The translations under genes and the position numbers were made by a program. 64,000 nucleotides of DNA from Actinoplanes sp. L3-i22 (lineage in GTDB: Bacteria > Actinomycetota > Actinomycetes > Mycobacteriales > Micromonosporaceae), in contig NZ_AP024745.1 of assembly GCF_019704555.1 (NCBI RefSeq), forward strand, positions 4,720,501-4,784,500, in the 5' to 3' direction. Numbering within the stretch: position 1 is the first letter of the stretch; each line of letters begins with the position of its first letter. The notes beneath the pieces were generated by a model that was not told the origin of the DNA, ran no database searches, and saw only the letters and a list, made by a program, of their open reading frames with translations. Shown here one piece after another: positions 14,784 to 23,492 of the stretch.

Positions 14784-17468
14784 TCAGCCGATCCGGTCGC
14801 GCAGCACGTTCGTCAACTGCACCCGTGAACGCACCCCGAGCTTGGCGTACGCCGAACGGATGTGGGTGCCCACGGTGTTGGGGGACAGCCCCAGTTCAGC
14901 GGCGGCCGCCCGGTTGGTCAGGCCGGAACCGATCAGCCGGGCCACGGTCCGCTCGCTGTGGGTCAGCGATTCCCAGCCGCCGACTGCCCGGTCCGGCTTG
15001 AGCGGCCAGTAGTCGCGTCGCAGGCCCAGGCCGCTGAGCACGGTACGGATGCGATCGGCCGCGGCCTGGAATTCGCCCTCGTGAAACACCTGCCACGCCC
15101 GGTCCAACTGGGCGATTGCCTCGACCCGGGCGCCGTCTCGTAGCAGTGCCGTGCCCAGATCGTCGGCGGCGCCCGCGCGCAGCTCTGCCCGCGGAGCGGA
15201 CGCCAGCACGTCGCAGGCCTCGCGCAGCAGGCGCACGTCGGTGCCGGCCAGCCCTCTGACCTGCAGTGCGATCCCGGCATAGGTGGCGATGCCCGGGTTG
15301 CGGTCCGCGGCCTGCCCGGCGAACCGAACGGCGAGCCCGACGACCTCGGCATCCCCGGCGCTCATCGCCGCGCGGGCGAAGGCCGGCATCCAGCCGGGCC
15401 ACCACGGCCAATAGGAACGGTCGTCCAGCGCGGCGTGCAGTTTCGCCCGGATCACCGCCAGCGCCGGGGCGAGCCGGCCCCGGGCGATCAGCAGCTGGGC
15501 TCCCATCAGCTCGTTGCTGTCCGCCTGAATCGCGTCGCCTGCGGGCGCGGTGGTCACGCATCCGTCGAGCCAGGACTGGGCCAGATCCAGGTCGCCGCGG
15601 GCGAGGGTGATGCCGAACAAGGTGCGCCGGGCGTCCTGCGCCGCCGCTTCGTTGCCGAACTCCTCGGCGGCTCCCAGCACGGTGTGGGCCTGGGCCTCGG
15701 CGTCGGCGAGCCGGCCGAAATACAGGTGCTGTGCCATGCGCGCGTGCGGGACCCAGGCGGCCCCGCCGGCAGCCGCCAGCATGGTGTCGGCCTCGCCGAC
15801 CCGGTCGAGCAGCTGCAGTGCCTGCACTTCCTGGCCCAGGTACGCCTCGCCGGCCGCCGCCCGCAGGTCGCGCAGGCGCCGCAGGGTTTCGCCGTGGCGG
15901 CCCTGGTTCATCGCCAGCACGGCCAGCGAGTAGTCCGCCATGGACCGTGATGCCGGATCGTGCGCGCGTTCGGCGAGCAGATGTGCCTTCGCGGCGAATG
16001 CCCGGACCTGCTCGGCCGGTCGGGTGCCGATCGAGGCCAGCGCGAGGTTGGCGGTCAGCCGGGCGCGTGACAGGTCGCTGACGGCAACGTCGGCGAGACG
16101 GTCCGAGGCGCGCCGCGTGATGTCGTTGAGCCGGCCGGTGTGCCACAGTGCCCGCGCGACGGTGATCTCGATCTGTGCCATCCGCTCGGGATCCGTCGAG
16201 TGGGCCAGCATGGCGTCGGCCAGGTGCACTGCGCCGGCTATCCGTTGGGCGGCGACAAGTGCCTGGATCGCACGTACGCCGGTGTCGTGCCATCGCTCGT
16301 GCCGGGGTGCGAGCAGATCGAAGGCCTCGCCGGCGAGGTCGGCCGCATCGCCGGCGACGGCCTCGTCGGCCGCCGCGAGCAGGACCGTGGCCGCGGACTC
16401 ATCGCCGGGGGTGGCCGAGGCGCGGATGTGCCCGGCCACGGCCAGCGGCCCGGCGCCGTCGGTGAGCAGCATCTGGGCACAGCGCCGATGCAGGCGCCGC
16501 CGCGTGCCCGGGCTCAGGTCGGCGTACACCGCTTCGCGGACGAGGTCGTGCCGGAACGCCAGTTCGGGGTGCTCCGGTGCGAGAAGTCCCGCCACGGCAA
16601 GCGCGTCCACGGCTGCGGAGAGGTCCTCGCGTCCGTCGTCGGGCAACAACGCGCAGCACTCGGCGAAGGTCGCTGCCCGCCCCAGCACCGCCAGAACCTG
16701 GATCATGCGTACGGCGGTGTCGGGAAGCACGGCGAGCCGGCGGCGCAGCCCGGCGGCGAACCCGGTCGGCAACGGCGCGAGGCTCGCGCCCTGCTCTCGG
16801 GCCCGCAGCGCGTCCTCGATCACCTGGACGGCGAGGAACGGATTGCCGCCGACGCGGGCCAGCAGACCGGTGGTGGCTTCGTCGAGATCGTCGCCCAACA
16901 GGTCGGCCGCGATGTTCAGCAGGTCATCGGTCGGCAGCGGATCGAGGGCGACGGCATGCGACGCGAGCTCGGCCGGCGTCTCCCGGACCGTGTAGAGCCA
17001 GGCCACCGGCGCCTCGGCCAGGCGCTGCGGCAGAACCCGGGCGGCGGTGCGGCTGAGCGGATCGGCCCACTGCAGGTCGTCCACGGCGATCACGACCGGC
17101 CCGCGCTGGACGGACTCGGCGATGAGGGCGGCGAGCCGGTCCAGGAAGACGGCCGGCTGCCCGGCGAGGCCGCTGAGAGTCGCCGTCTGGTCCGCGGTGA
17201 GGACCGGGTCGGCGCCGGCGCGCAGGGCCAGCAGGATCGTCAGGCCGGGAGCGAGCTGATCGGCCACGGTCGCCCGGGTCGAGCCCGAGCGCCAGCCCGT
17301 CGCCGACGCTTCGTGCAGCAGCCGGGTCAGCACGGCCGTCTTGCCGATTCCGGGGTCTCCGGAGATGACCGTGACCGTGCCCCGGCCGGTACGGCGCACG
17401 CCGCGCAGCTTGGCGAGAGCGTCGGCGACGAACCTCGACCGGCCACGCAGAACAGGAGGTGCCGCCAC
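14784..17468 (-). CDS. Large ATP-binding LuxR (LAL) transcriptional regulator
   Basis: An 894-residue LAL protein. The N-terminal STAND-type ATPase has Walker A GDPGIGKT (37-44) and Walker B VVIAVDDLQWADP (about 125-137). A long helical TPR-like region follows. The C-terminal LuxR winged helix has LTHSERTVARLIGSGLTNRAAA and ELGLSPNTVGTHIRSAYAKLGV. LAL regulators often activate sugar use or antibiotic clusters. It is divergent from the hydrolase operon at 17643, and the two palindromes between them sit 71-114 bp upstream of this gene, so it may also be touched by the TetR. Complete length for the family. Confidence 0.93.
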   Translation of the reverse strand: MAAPPVLRGRSRFVADALAKLRGVRRTGRGTVTVISGDPGIGKTAVLTRLLHEASATGWRSGSTRATVADQLAPGLTILLALRAGADPVLTADQTATLSGLAGQPAVFLDRLAALIAESVQRGPVVIAVDDLQWADPLSRTAARVLPQRLAEAPVAWLYTVRETPAELASHAVALDPLPTDDLLNIAADLLGDDLDEATTGLLARVGGNPFLAVQVIEDALRAREQGASLAPLPTGFAAGLRRRLAVLPDTAVRMIQVLAVLGRAATFAECCALLPDDGREDLSAAVDALAVAGLLAPEHPELAFRHDLVREAVYADLSPGTRRRLHRRCAQMLLTDGAGPLAVAGHIRASATPGDESAATVLLAAADEAVAGDAADLAGEAFDLLAPRHERWHDTGVRAIQALVAAQRIAGAVHLADAMLAHSTDPERMAQIEITVARALWHTGRLNDITRRASDRLADVAVSDLSRARLTANLALASIGTRPAEQVRAFAAKAHLLAERAHDPASRSMADYSLAVLAMNQGRHGETLRRLRDLRAAAGEAYLGQEVQALQLLDRVGEADTMLAAAGGAAWVPHARMAQHLYFGRLADAEAQAHTVLGAAEEFGNEAAAQDARRTLFGITLARGDLDLAQSWLDGCVTTAPAGDAIQADSNELMGAQLLIARGRLAPALAVIRAKLHAALDDRSYWPWWPGWMPAFARAAMSAGDAEVVGLAVRFAGQAADRNPGIATYAGIALQVRGLAGTDVRLLREACDVLASAPRAELRAGAADDLGTALLRDGARVEAIAQLDRAWQVFHEGEFQAAADRIRTVLSGLGLRRDYWPLKPDRAVGGWESLTHSERTVARLIGSGLTNRAAAAELGLSPNTVGTHIRSAYAKLGVRSRVQLTNVLRDRIG

Positions 17469-17538
17469 GTTCGAGGAGTTTAGTGAGCGATCACCAGGCG
17501 GCCGGCAGCCGCGCGCATGATCGACGTCACGTTGCCGT

Positions 17539-17556
17539 TTAGACAGGTCTGTCTAA
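17539..17556. promoter_or_regulatory. TetR-type operator, site 3
   Basis: TTAGACAGGTCTGTCTAA: the same perfect 8-bp arms as site 1 with a GT centre, in the LuxR/hydrolase intergenic region. Confidence 0.82.
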
Positions 17557-17564
17557 TACTCGCT

Positions 17565-17582
17565 TTAGACAGACCTGTCTAA
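17565..17582. promoter_or_regulatory. TetR-type operator, site 4
   Basis: TTAGACAGACCTGTCTAA, identical to site 1 over all 18 bp. It is centred 26 bp after site 3 and 61 bp before the hydrolase start. Confidence 0.82.
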
Positions 17583-17642
17583 AGGCTGGACCACCTGTTC
17601 GGGTGACGAATCCAGCATGATCCGTCCGTAGAAAGAGCAACC

Positions 17643-18485
17643 ATGTCCGACACCCACAACACCGCACCCACCCGGCACGCCGAGGCGAACGGCATCAGCT
17701 TCGCCTACCGCCGCTTCGGCGCCGGCCCGGGCGTGCCGGTGGTCTTCCTCCAGCACTTCATGGGAAACCTCGACGACCACGATCCGGCCATCACCGACGC
17801 CCTGGCCGCCGGCCGCGAGGTCATCCTGTTCAACAACGCCGGCGTCGCCTCGTCGACCGGCACCACGGCGGACACCGTCGAGCAGACCGCCCGCGACGCC
17901 GAGTCCTTCATCGACGCTCTCGGCCTCGAGCAGGTGGATCTGCTCGCCCACTCGATGGGTGGCCTGGTCGCCCAGCAGATCGCCACCGACCGGCCGGAAC
18001 TGATTCGCAAACTGATCCTGGTCGGCACCGGGCCACGCGGCGGCGAGGGCATCGGCGAGATGGCGCCGCAGACCGCCGCGTTGTTCACCGTCGTCCTGGA
18101 ACACCAGGAGCAGATGTGGCTGCCGATCCTGTTCTCGCCCAGCAAGGCGAGCCAGATCGCCGGCCGTGACTTCCTCGAACGCATCATGGCCCGCCCGGAC
18201 CGGGACGCACCCGTCACGGCGGCCACCGTGCAGGCCCAAGGGGCTGCCATCCATTCGTACGGCACCCGCAAGGATCCGTCCTACGCCCACCTCGCCGACC
18301 TGCGCCAGCCGACCCTGGTGGTCAACGGCAACAACGACATCATCATCGCGACGATCAACTCGTACATCCTGCAGCAGCACCTGCCCGACGCCACGCTCGT
18401 GCTCTACCCGGACGCCAACCACGGCGCCCACTTCCAGTACCCCGGGCGGTTCGTCGAGCAGGTCCGGATGTTCCTGGACGACTGA
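17643..18485 (+). CDS. Alpha/beta hydrolase, first gene of TetR-controlled operon
   Basis: A 280-residue alpha/beta hydrolase. The nucleophile elbow is LAHSMGG (S104), the acid is likely in NGNNDIII, and the histidine is in DANHGAHFQYP. The oxyanion region reads LQHFMGNLDDHDP and FNNAGVASSTG, a pattern of hydrolases often found with a DoxX or MFS gene in TetR-controlled detoxification units. Substrate unknown. It is followed four bases later by the MFS gene. Confidence 0.92.
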   Translation: MSDTHNTAPTRHAEANGISFAYRRFGAGPGVPVVFLQHFMGNLDDHDPAITDALAAGREVILFNNAGVASSTGTTADTVEQTARDAESFIDALGLEQVDLLAHSMGGLVAQQIATDRPELIRKLILVGTGPRGGEGIGEMAPQTAALFTVVLEHQEQMWLPILFSPSKASQIAGRDFLERIMARPDRDAPVTAATVQAQGAAIHSYGTRKDPSYAHLADLRQPTLVVNGNNDIIIATINSYILQQHLPDATLVLYPDANHGAHFQYPGRFVEQVRMFLDD

Positions 18486-18489
18486 TCCG

Positions 18490-19668
18490 ATGTCGAGGCT
18501 CCGACCCTCCTGGCTCGCCGTGTACGCGGTGGCGCTGGGTACGTTCACCCTGGTCACCAACGAGTTTCTCCCGGTCGGCCTGCTCACCGCGATCGGCGCC
18601 GACCTGCACGTCTCCGAGGGCGTCGCGGGCACCACGATGACCGTGCCCGGCGTCGTGGCCGCGGTCGCCGCGCCCACCCTGACCGTGGCGGCCGGTCGGC
18701 TCGACCGCCGGATCGCCCTGCTCGCCATGACCGCCCTGTTCACCGTCTCGGACCTGCTCGCCGCGGCGGCGTCCGGGTTCGCCATGATGCTGCTCGCCAG
18801 GTTCCTGCTCGGCCTGGGCATCGGCGGATTCTGGGCGATCGGCGCCGGCGTCGGCGGACGGCTCGCCGGACAACGCGCCGCGGTGACCGCCACCTCGGTG
18901 ATCTTCGCCGGGGTGTCGGTGGCCAGCGTGATCGGCGTGCCGGCGGGCGCGTTCATCGGCGGGCACTTCGGCTGGCGTACGGCGTTCGTCGCCGCCGCCG
19001 TGCTCGGCGTCCTCGCCCTGGTGCTGCAGCTGGCGCTGCTGCCCCGGATGGGCGTCGATCAGCCGGTGACCTGGCGCTCGCTGGCGACCGTGCTGCGCGG
19101 CCCGAACGCCCGGGTCGGCCTGGCCACCACGCTGCTGCTGGTGATCGGCCAGTTCACCGCGTACACCTATGTGCAGCCGTTCCTCGAGCGGCACACCGGC
19201 GCCTCGCCCACCACGGTCAGCACGCTGCTGCTGGTCTACGGGATCGCCGGAATCGCCGGAAGTCTGGCGGCCGGTGCCGCCCTCGAGCGACGGCTCTACG
19301 CCGCGATCGTCACGATCATCGCCACGCTCGGGCTCGCCGCGCTGGCGATGACCGTCCTCGGCACGACGACCGCCGGGGCGATCATCGTGCTGGCGATCTG
19401 GGGTCTGGTCTACGGCACCGTCCCGGTCGCGATGCAGACCTGGATCTTCACCGCCGACCGGAGCACACCCGAGGGCGGTTCGGCCCTCTACATCTCCGCG
19501 TTCCAGATCTCGGTCGCCGGCGGATCACTGCTCGGCGGACGCATCGTCGACGGCACCGGCGGCAGCGTCGCGGCCATGCTCACCGGCGGCCTGCTCGCGC
19601 TCACCGCGCTGGCCCTTTTCGTCAGTCTCGCCCGGCGGCCCGCCGCCGATCTCCAGCCTGTCATCTGA
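18490..19668 (+). CDS. MFS drug/sugar efflux transporter, AraJ/YdhP type
   Basis: A 392-residue, 12-helix major facilitator. The first helix has LGTFTLVTNEFLPVGLL and the loop before helix 3 has AGRLDRRIAL, as in AraJ/YdhP/CmlR-like drug:H+ antiporters. RFLLGLGIGGFWAIG is motif C-like and GVPAGAFIGGHFGWRTAF is the helix 5 signature. It probably exports the compound whose derivative binds the TetR. The ATG at 18490 is four bases after the hydrolase stop, so the two are coupled. Confidence 0.92.
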   Translation: MSRLRPSWLAVYAVALGTFTLVTNEFLPVGLLTAIGADLHVSEGVAGTTMTVPGVVAAVAAPTLTVAAGRLDRRIALLAMTALFTVSDLLAAAASGFAMMLLARFLLGLGIGGFWAIGAGVGGRLAGQRAAVTATSVIFAGVSVASVIGVPAGAFIGGHFGWRTAFVAAAVLGVLALVLQLALLPRMGVDQPVTWRSLATVLRGPNARVGLATTLLLVIGQFTAYTYVQPFLERHTGASPTTVSTLLLVYGIAGIAGSLAAGAALERRLYAAIVTIIATLGLAALAMTVLGTTTAGAIIVLAIWGLVYGTVPVAMQTWIFTADRSTPEGGSALYISAFQISVAGGSLLGGRIVDGTGGSVAAMLTGGLLALTALALFVSLARRPAADLQPVI

Positions 19669-19686
19669 CCCACGAAAGGTTCCACC

Positions 19687-20022
19687 ATGACCATCTCCTG
19701 GTACGCCGTCGCGATCGACTGCGTCGATGCCCGTACGGTCGCCGCGTTCTGGCACGACGCGACCGGGTGGCCGATCGCCGCCGAGTCCAGCGACACCCGG
19801 GTCGTCCTGCATCCCGGCGGTGGCCTCCCGCAGGTCACCTTCAACACGGTGCCCGAGCCGAAGGCGACCAAGAATCGCCTGCACCTCGATGTCACCACCG
19901 ACGACTTCACGGCCGAGGCCGACCGGCTCGTCAAGCTCGGGGCGACCCGCCTGCGTGACTTCGACGGCTGGTCCACCTTCGCCGACGTCGAGAACAACGA
20001 GTTCGACCTGATCGGCTCGTAA
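19687..20022 (+). CDS. VOC/glyoxalase-like protein
   Basis: A 111-residue single VOC module (beta-alpha-beta-beta-beta). VAIDCVDARTVAAFW opens it, RLHLDVTTDDFTAEADRLVKLGAT is the paired module segment, and NNEFDLIGS closes it. The metal-ligand positions are only partly kept, so it may bind rather than convert a ligand; many such proteins bind antibiotics or act as glyoxalase I relatives. It is 18 bp after the MFS gene, last in the operon, with a GC hairpin 22 bp beyond its stop. Confidence 0.88.
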   Translation: MTISWYAVAIDCVDARTVAAFWHDATGWPIAAESSDTRVVLHPGGGLPQVTFNTVPEPKATKNRLHLDVTTDDFTAEADRLVKLGATRLRDFDGWSTFADVENNEFDLIGS

Positions 20023-20043
20023 GCACCCGCCTCACCTGTCGAT

Positions 20044-20096
20044 GGGGGGACCCCTGGGACAACGGCCCCGAGGCCGAGCTGCCCGGGGTCCCCCCC
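20044..20096. terminator. Long GC hairpin after the hydrolase-MFS-VOC operon
   Basis: GGGGGGACCCCTGGG (20044-20058) pairs with CCCGGGGTCCCCCC (20082-20095), leaving one bulged T and a 23-nt loop. No T tract follows, which is common in actinomycetes. Between it and 20249 there is no gene I can support; a short frame at 20124-20230 (RQRLYTRLANGPDAGAAAG) may be a gene fragment. Confidence 0.5.
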
Positions 20097-20249
20097 GTAG
20101 CGACGGCGGGCGGATTTCCGAGGATGCCCGGGATCCGTCAGCGGCTGTACACCCGACTCGCCAACGGGCCGGATGCCGGTGCCGCCGCCGGCACGATGGA
20201 CTACCCGTTCACGCGGTCGACATCGCCTGATCGATCGGGGACGCCCCGG

Positions 20250-20879
20250 TCATGGTTCCTGGGCGCGCAGGAGGCGGGCCTCGCGCGTACCGATGAGAAT
20301 GGTCTGCACGGCGAGGAAGACGGCGCCGGTCGCCAGCAGCGCGTCGTAGACGAACGGCACCGGCCCGGTGAAAAAGCCGGCGAGTCCGAAGACGACCAGG
20401 CCGACGTGTGCCTCGGTGGGGCCGAGGCGGCCGAACGACAGCCGGAACTCGCCGAAGATTACCGTGCGCAGCAGGACCAGGATGTTCAGCGACTGCAGCG
20501 CCACCAGCGTGAGGCAGGCGACGCTCAGCGAGGCCAGCGGCGAGAGCCCCAGCCCGATGAAGAGCAGCACCTGGGACACGGTGTCCAGGAAGTGGTCGAC
20601 GAAGAAGCCGTACCGGGGCCGGTCCTCGCCGCGCAGCCGGGCCACCGTGCCGTCGAGCGCGTCGCCGAACCAGTGCAGCGCCACGCCGGCCACCGCCAGC
20701 AGGATGAACCCGCGGTGATAGTTGCTCAGCGCGTAGCCGGCGCAGCAGAGGATCGCACCGGCCAGCCCGGCCAGCGAGCAGGCGTCCGCGGTGACGCGCG
20801 GGGCGAGCACGGCGGCGAGGCGATCGAGCAGCCGCCGTTCCGCGACCGCGAGCAGGCTGTCGTTGACCCGCTCGATCAC
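20250..20879 (-). CDS. CDP-alcohol phosphatidyltransferase
   Basis: A 209-residue membrane enzyme. The family signature is complete: DALDGTVARLRGED...GFFVDHFLD, matching DxxDGxxAR(x8-9)GxxxDxxxD, at the cytosolic end of the second helix (about residues 72-98). About six hydrophobic helices follow. It transfers a phosphoryl-alcohol from a CDP-activated donor to an acceptor alcohol in the membrane, or the reverse assignment of donor and acceptor. The start is a GTG whose last bases overlap the TGA of the aminotransferase fusion (GTGA), so the two are strictly coupled. No typical PgsA or PssA partner genes are nearby, so the headgroup is unknown. Confidence 0.9.
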   Translation of the reverse strand: MIERVNDSLLAVAERRLLDRLAAVLAPRVTADACSLAGLAGAILCCAGYALSNYHRGFILLAVAGVALHWFGDALDGTVARLRGEDRPRYGFFVDHFLDTVSQVLLFIGLGLSPLASLSVACLTLVALQSLNILVLLRTVIFGEFRLSFGRLGPTEAHVGLVVFGLAGFFTGPVPFVYDALLATGAVFLAVQTILIGTREARLLRAQEP

Positions 20880-22582
20880 CGGGTCAGGGCCTTCTCCAGC
20901 GCCACCACGATGCGTGCGCACTCCTCGGCGCCGCGGACCGCGACCCGGACGATCCGGCCCTCGAACAGCGCGGACATCGGGGACAGATCGCGCAGGAAGA
21001 CGTCGTAGCGCCGGCACCTGTCGACCACCAGCGCGGCGCTCGGCCCGCCGGTCGGCAGCGTGACCAGCAGGTAGTTGGCCGCGGCCTCGTCCACCGCCTC
21101 GACGCCGGGCAGTTCGCGCAGCGAGTCCGCCAGCCGCGAGCGCAGCAGGTGCGTCTGCTCCCACCGTGCCGCGTAGTAGTCCGGGCTGTCGAGCGCGCGG
21201 ATCGCGGCGACCTGCGCGGGCATGCCGAGCACCCACGGCGGCGTCCATCGGCGCAGCGTGGCCGCGGTCGCCGGGTCGGTGATCAGGTAGGCGGCCCGCG
21301 CGCCGGACAGCGCGTACATCTTCGACATCGACGTGCAGACCGCGACGCGGGGATGGTCGCCGATCAGCGGCACCGCCGACTCCCGCAGGCCGGCATATCC
21401 GATGTAGGCCTCGTCGATCCAGAGCCGGGTGTGCGCCGGCAGCGCCGCCGCGATCCGCCGCACGTCGGCCAGCGGCAGGTGCCGTCCGGTCGGATTGTTC
21501 GGGTTGACCAGCACCACCAGGTCGTAGCGCTCGGCCGTGACCTGCGCGATCAGCCGGTCCACGTCGATCCGCCAGCCGTCCTCGCGCCGCACCGCGAACC
21601 GGTCCACCCGCGCGCCCACCACCTCCTCGGTGACGTGCGCGTACTCGCCGTAGCTCGGCTCGATCAGCAGGACCCGGCTCTGCGGGCGCAGCCACTCCCG
21701 GAACGCGCGGAAGATCAGATCGGAGGAGCCGGCGCCCAGGCTGACGGACGCCTCCGGCACATCACGGTGCGCGGCGATCGCGCGCACCACGCCGTCGGCC
21801 GTGGTCGGCGGCGAGGAACGCGCGATCCAGCCGGCGTGCGTGCTCAGCGCGTCGAGCACCTCCGGCGCCGGGTCGAACCAGGCGTCGAGCACGTCCGCGG
21901 TGACCACCGAGTGGCGCCGGTCCATCTCGCGCAGGTCGGTGCCGATCGCGGCGAACGAGGCCCCGCCGTGCTCGCAGCCGTCGCGGTCCGCGGCGAGCGG
22001 CATGTCCAGCCGCCAGTCCAGGTTCAGCTGCGCGATCTGGCGCAGGCATCTGCGCCGTACGGTGGCGGGCATCTGGGTGCTGCTCATGATCTCGAAATCG
22101 ACCTGGCCGGAGCGCACGGTGCGACCGGCCGGGGTCAGGCCCATCGCCCGGTACATGGCGGTCAGGTCGGCGCGGCCCATCGCCACCGCGGTGCGCCCGC
22201 CACGCGACTCCACCCAGCGCATCGCCGCGTACATCAGCAGCGCGGCGAGCGGCGTGCGGCGCTCCTCCGGGGTCACGGTCAGCAGCCGCACCTCGAACGT
22301 GTCGTGCGCGTCCAGGACCGGCAGGTCCGCGCGGGTCACATACTTGTCCAGCGACCAGCGGCCGGCCCACGGCGGCGTCACGCTGACGAACCCGGCGGGC
22401 CGCCCGTCGCGGACTGCCACCAGGTAGACCACACCCAGCTCGTCCATCGCGTCGCGCAGCTCACCGGCGGCGTTGGTGCGGTGCTGGCCCAGTTCCTCGC
22501 CGTAGACGCGGTGGCGCAGCCGATAGATCCACTCCCGATCACCGGGTACGCCCTCGCGCAGTTCCACATGCAGGTCGCTCAT
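20876..22582 (-). CDS. Fusion of a LuxI/FeeM-like GNAT domain and a HisC-type aminotransferase
   Basis: A 568-residue two-domain protein. Residues 1-185 form a GNAT fold (LREGVPGDREWIYRLRHRVYGEELGQH, EVRLLTVTPEERR, MYRAMGLTPAGR) that resembles N-acyl amino acid and acyl-homoserine-lactone synthases more than simple acetyltransferases. Residues 215-568 are a PLP fold-type I aminotransferase like histidinol-phosphate aminotransferase or CobD: GAGSSDLIFRAF, NPNNPTG (360-366), DEAYIGY (390-396), the Schiff-base lysine K421 in SMSKMYALSGARAAYL. The ATG at 22582 follows GGAAGGA. Together with the overlapping CDP-alcohol transferase it suggests an acylated amino-alcohol or amino-phosphate product. 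Domains are clear; the product is inference. Confidence 0.88.
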   Translation of the reverse strand: MSDLHVELREGVPGDREWIYRLRHRVYGEELGQHRTNAAGELRDAMDELGVVYLVAVRDGRPAGFVSVTPPWAGRWSLDKYVTRADLPVLDAHDTFEVRLLTVTPEERRTPLAALLMYAAMRWVESRGGRTAVAMGRADLTAMYRAMGLTPAGRTVRSGQVDFEIMSSTQMPATVRRRCLRQIAQLNLDWRLDMPLAADRDGCEHGGASFAAIGTDLREMDRRHSVVTADVLDAWFDPAPEVLDALSTHAGWIARSSPPTTADGVVRAIAAHRDVPEASVSLGAGSSDLIFRAFREWLRPQSRVLLIEPSYGEYAHVTEEVVGARVDRFAVRREDGWRIDVDRLIAQVTAERYDLVVLVNPNNPTGRHLPLADVRRIAAALPAHTRLWIDEAYIGYAGLRESAVPLIGDHPRVAVCTSMSKMYALSGARAAYLITDPATAATLRRWTPPWVLGMPAQVAAIRALDSPDYYAARWEQTHLLRSRLADSLRELPGVEAVDEAAANYLLVTLPTGGPSAALVVDRCRRYDVFLRDLSPMSALFEGRIVRVAVRGAEECARIVVALEKALTR

Positions 22583-22746
22583 GTGGATGATCCTTCCGCC
22601 GGACCGCCCCGCACACCTGAGCATCGATACTCAGACGGGATCCGGCCGCACCCAGTCCTGGCCGAGCAGCTGTTCGGCCAGACACGCTAACACGCTCTCG
22701 GGCCGGACCTTCGCCGGCTGACCGTTGGTCGCGGTCCTGATCTCGG

Positions 22747-23364
22747 TCAGCGGCGGGCAGCCTGCCGGTAGGCGTCGGTGAGCGGCAGGCCGCGGAAGGC
22801 CTGCTCGGCGGCGGCGTCCAGGACGTCCTGGCCGATGCCGCCCTTGGCCATCACGTCCATGCCGCGGTTGAGCGCCAGGACCAGGCAGGCGATGGCGCAG
22901 CCGTCGGCGTCCGGGGCGAGGTCGCCGTGGCGCTGAGCGGCGGCGACGCAGTCGGCCAGCGCCCGCTGCTGCTGGGAGAAGACGTCCAGGATGACGTCGT
23001 GGGCCTCGGTGTCGCGGTCGCCGACCTCGAGGGCGAACTTGCCGGCCATGCAGCCGAAGTGTTCGTCGTCGCGCAGCACGAAACCGGCGCCGGCCAGGAT
23101 CCAGGTGTGCAGGCGGTCGATGGCGCTCTCGTCCGGGCCGTCGAGTTCGTCGTGCGTCTGGATCAGGGCCTGCCGTACGTACTCGTGCAGGGCTTTGATG
23201 AAAACGGTGTGTTTGTCGCCGAACGAGGCGTAGAGGCTGCCGCGGCCCACGCCGGTGGCCGCGGAGATGTCGTCGAGGCTGGTGCCGGCGTAGCCGCCGG
23301 TGCGGAACTGGCGGACGGCGGCGTCCAGGACGCTCTGCTCGTCGAATGCGCGTGGTCGGGCCAT
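22747..23364 (-). CDS. TetR/AcrR regulator with tandem operators
   Basis: A 205-residue regulator. RPRAFDEQSVLDAAVRQF and RTGGYAGTSLDDISAATGVGRGSLYASFGDKHTVF make a complete HTH (residues 3-55). The C-terminal domain has FGCMAGKFALEVGDRD, similar to TetR_C_16/YdeS-type regulators. The start at 23364 is the ATG before ARPRAF; a longer frame upstream would run through the operators. It is divergent from the SDR at 23493 with three tandem repeats between, and it probably represses that gene and itself. Confidence 0.93.
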   Translation of the reverse strand: MARPRAFDEQSVLDAAVRQFRTGGYAGTSLDDISAATGVGRGSLYASFGDKHTVFIKALHEYVRQALIQTHDELDGPDESAIDRLHTWILAGAGFVLRDDEHFGCMAGKFALEVGDRDTEAHDVILDVFSQQQRALADCVAAAQRHGDLAPDADGCAIACLVLALNRGMDVMAKGGIGQDVLDAAAEQAFRGLPLTDAYRQAARR

Positions 23365-23381
23365 GACGCCCAGGATAGCGC

Positions 23382-23470
23382 GTTCTTGACGGTGTAGTAC
23401 AGAACACATCTCCCGTTCTTGACGTCTCAGTAGAGAACCGAGGTATGTTTTTGACGCACCAGTACAGAAC
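23382..23470. promoter_or_regulatory. Three tandem 24-bp operators in the TetR/SDR intergenic region
   Basis: Copies at 23382-23405, 23415-23438 and 23447-23470. Each begins GTTCTTGAC (GTTTTTGAC in the third) and ends AGTACAGAAC or AGTAGAGAAC, forming an imperfect palindrome with GTTCT/AGAAC ends. Spacing is 33 and 32 bp, about three helical turns, so bound dimers would line up on one face. Confidence 0.8.
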
Positions 23471-23492
23471 GTCGTTCACCAGGGAGTTCGTC

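Noticed and set aside
20124..20249. Short plus-strand frame beginning MPGIRQRLYTRLANG
   Set aside because: It has no clear ribosome site, and its continuation runs antisense into the CDP-alcohol gene with shadow-like composition. At most a gene fragment.
20250..22582. The aminotransferase fusion as a normal hisC
   Set aside because: No other his gene is near, the N-terminal GNAT domain is foreign to HisC, and the coupled partner is a lipid enzyme.
23382..23470. The three 24-bp repeats as a CRISPR array
   Set aside because: Only three imperfect palindromic copies with 8-9 bp gaps, in a promoter; no cas genes and no spacers of proper length.
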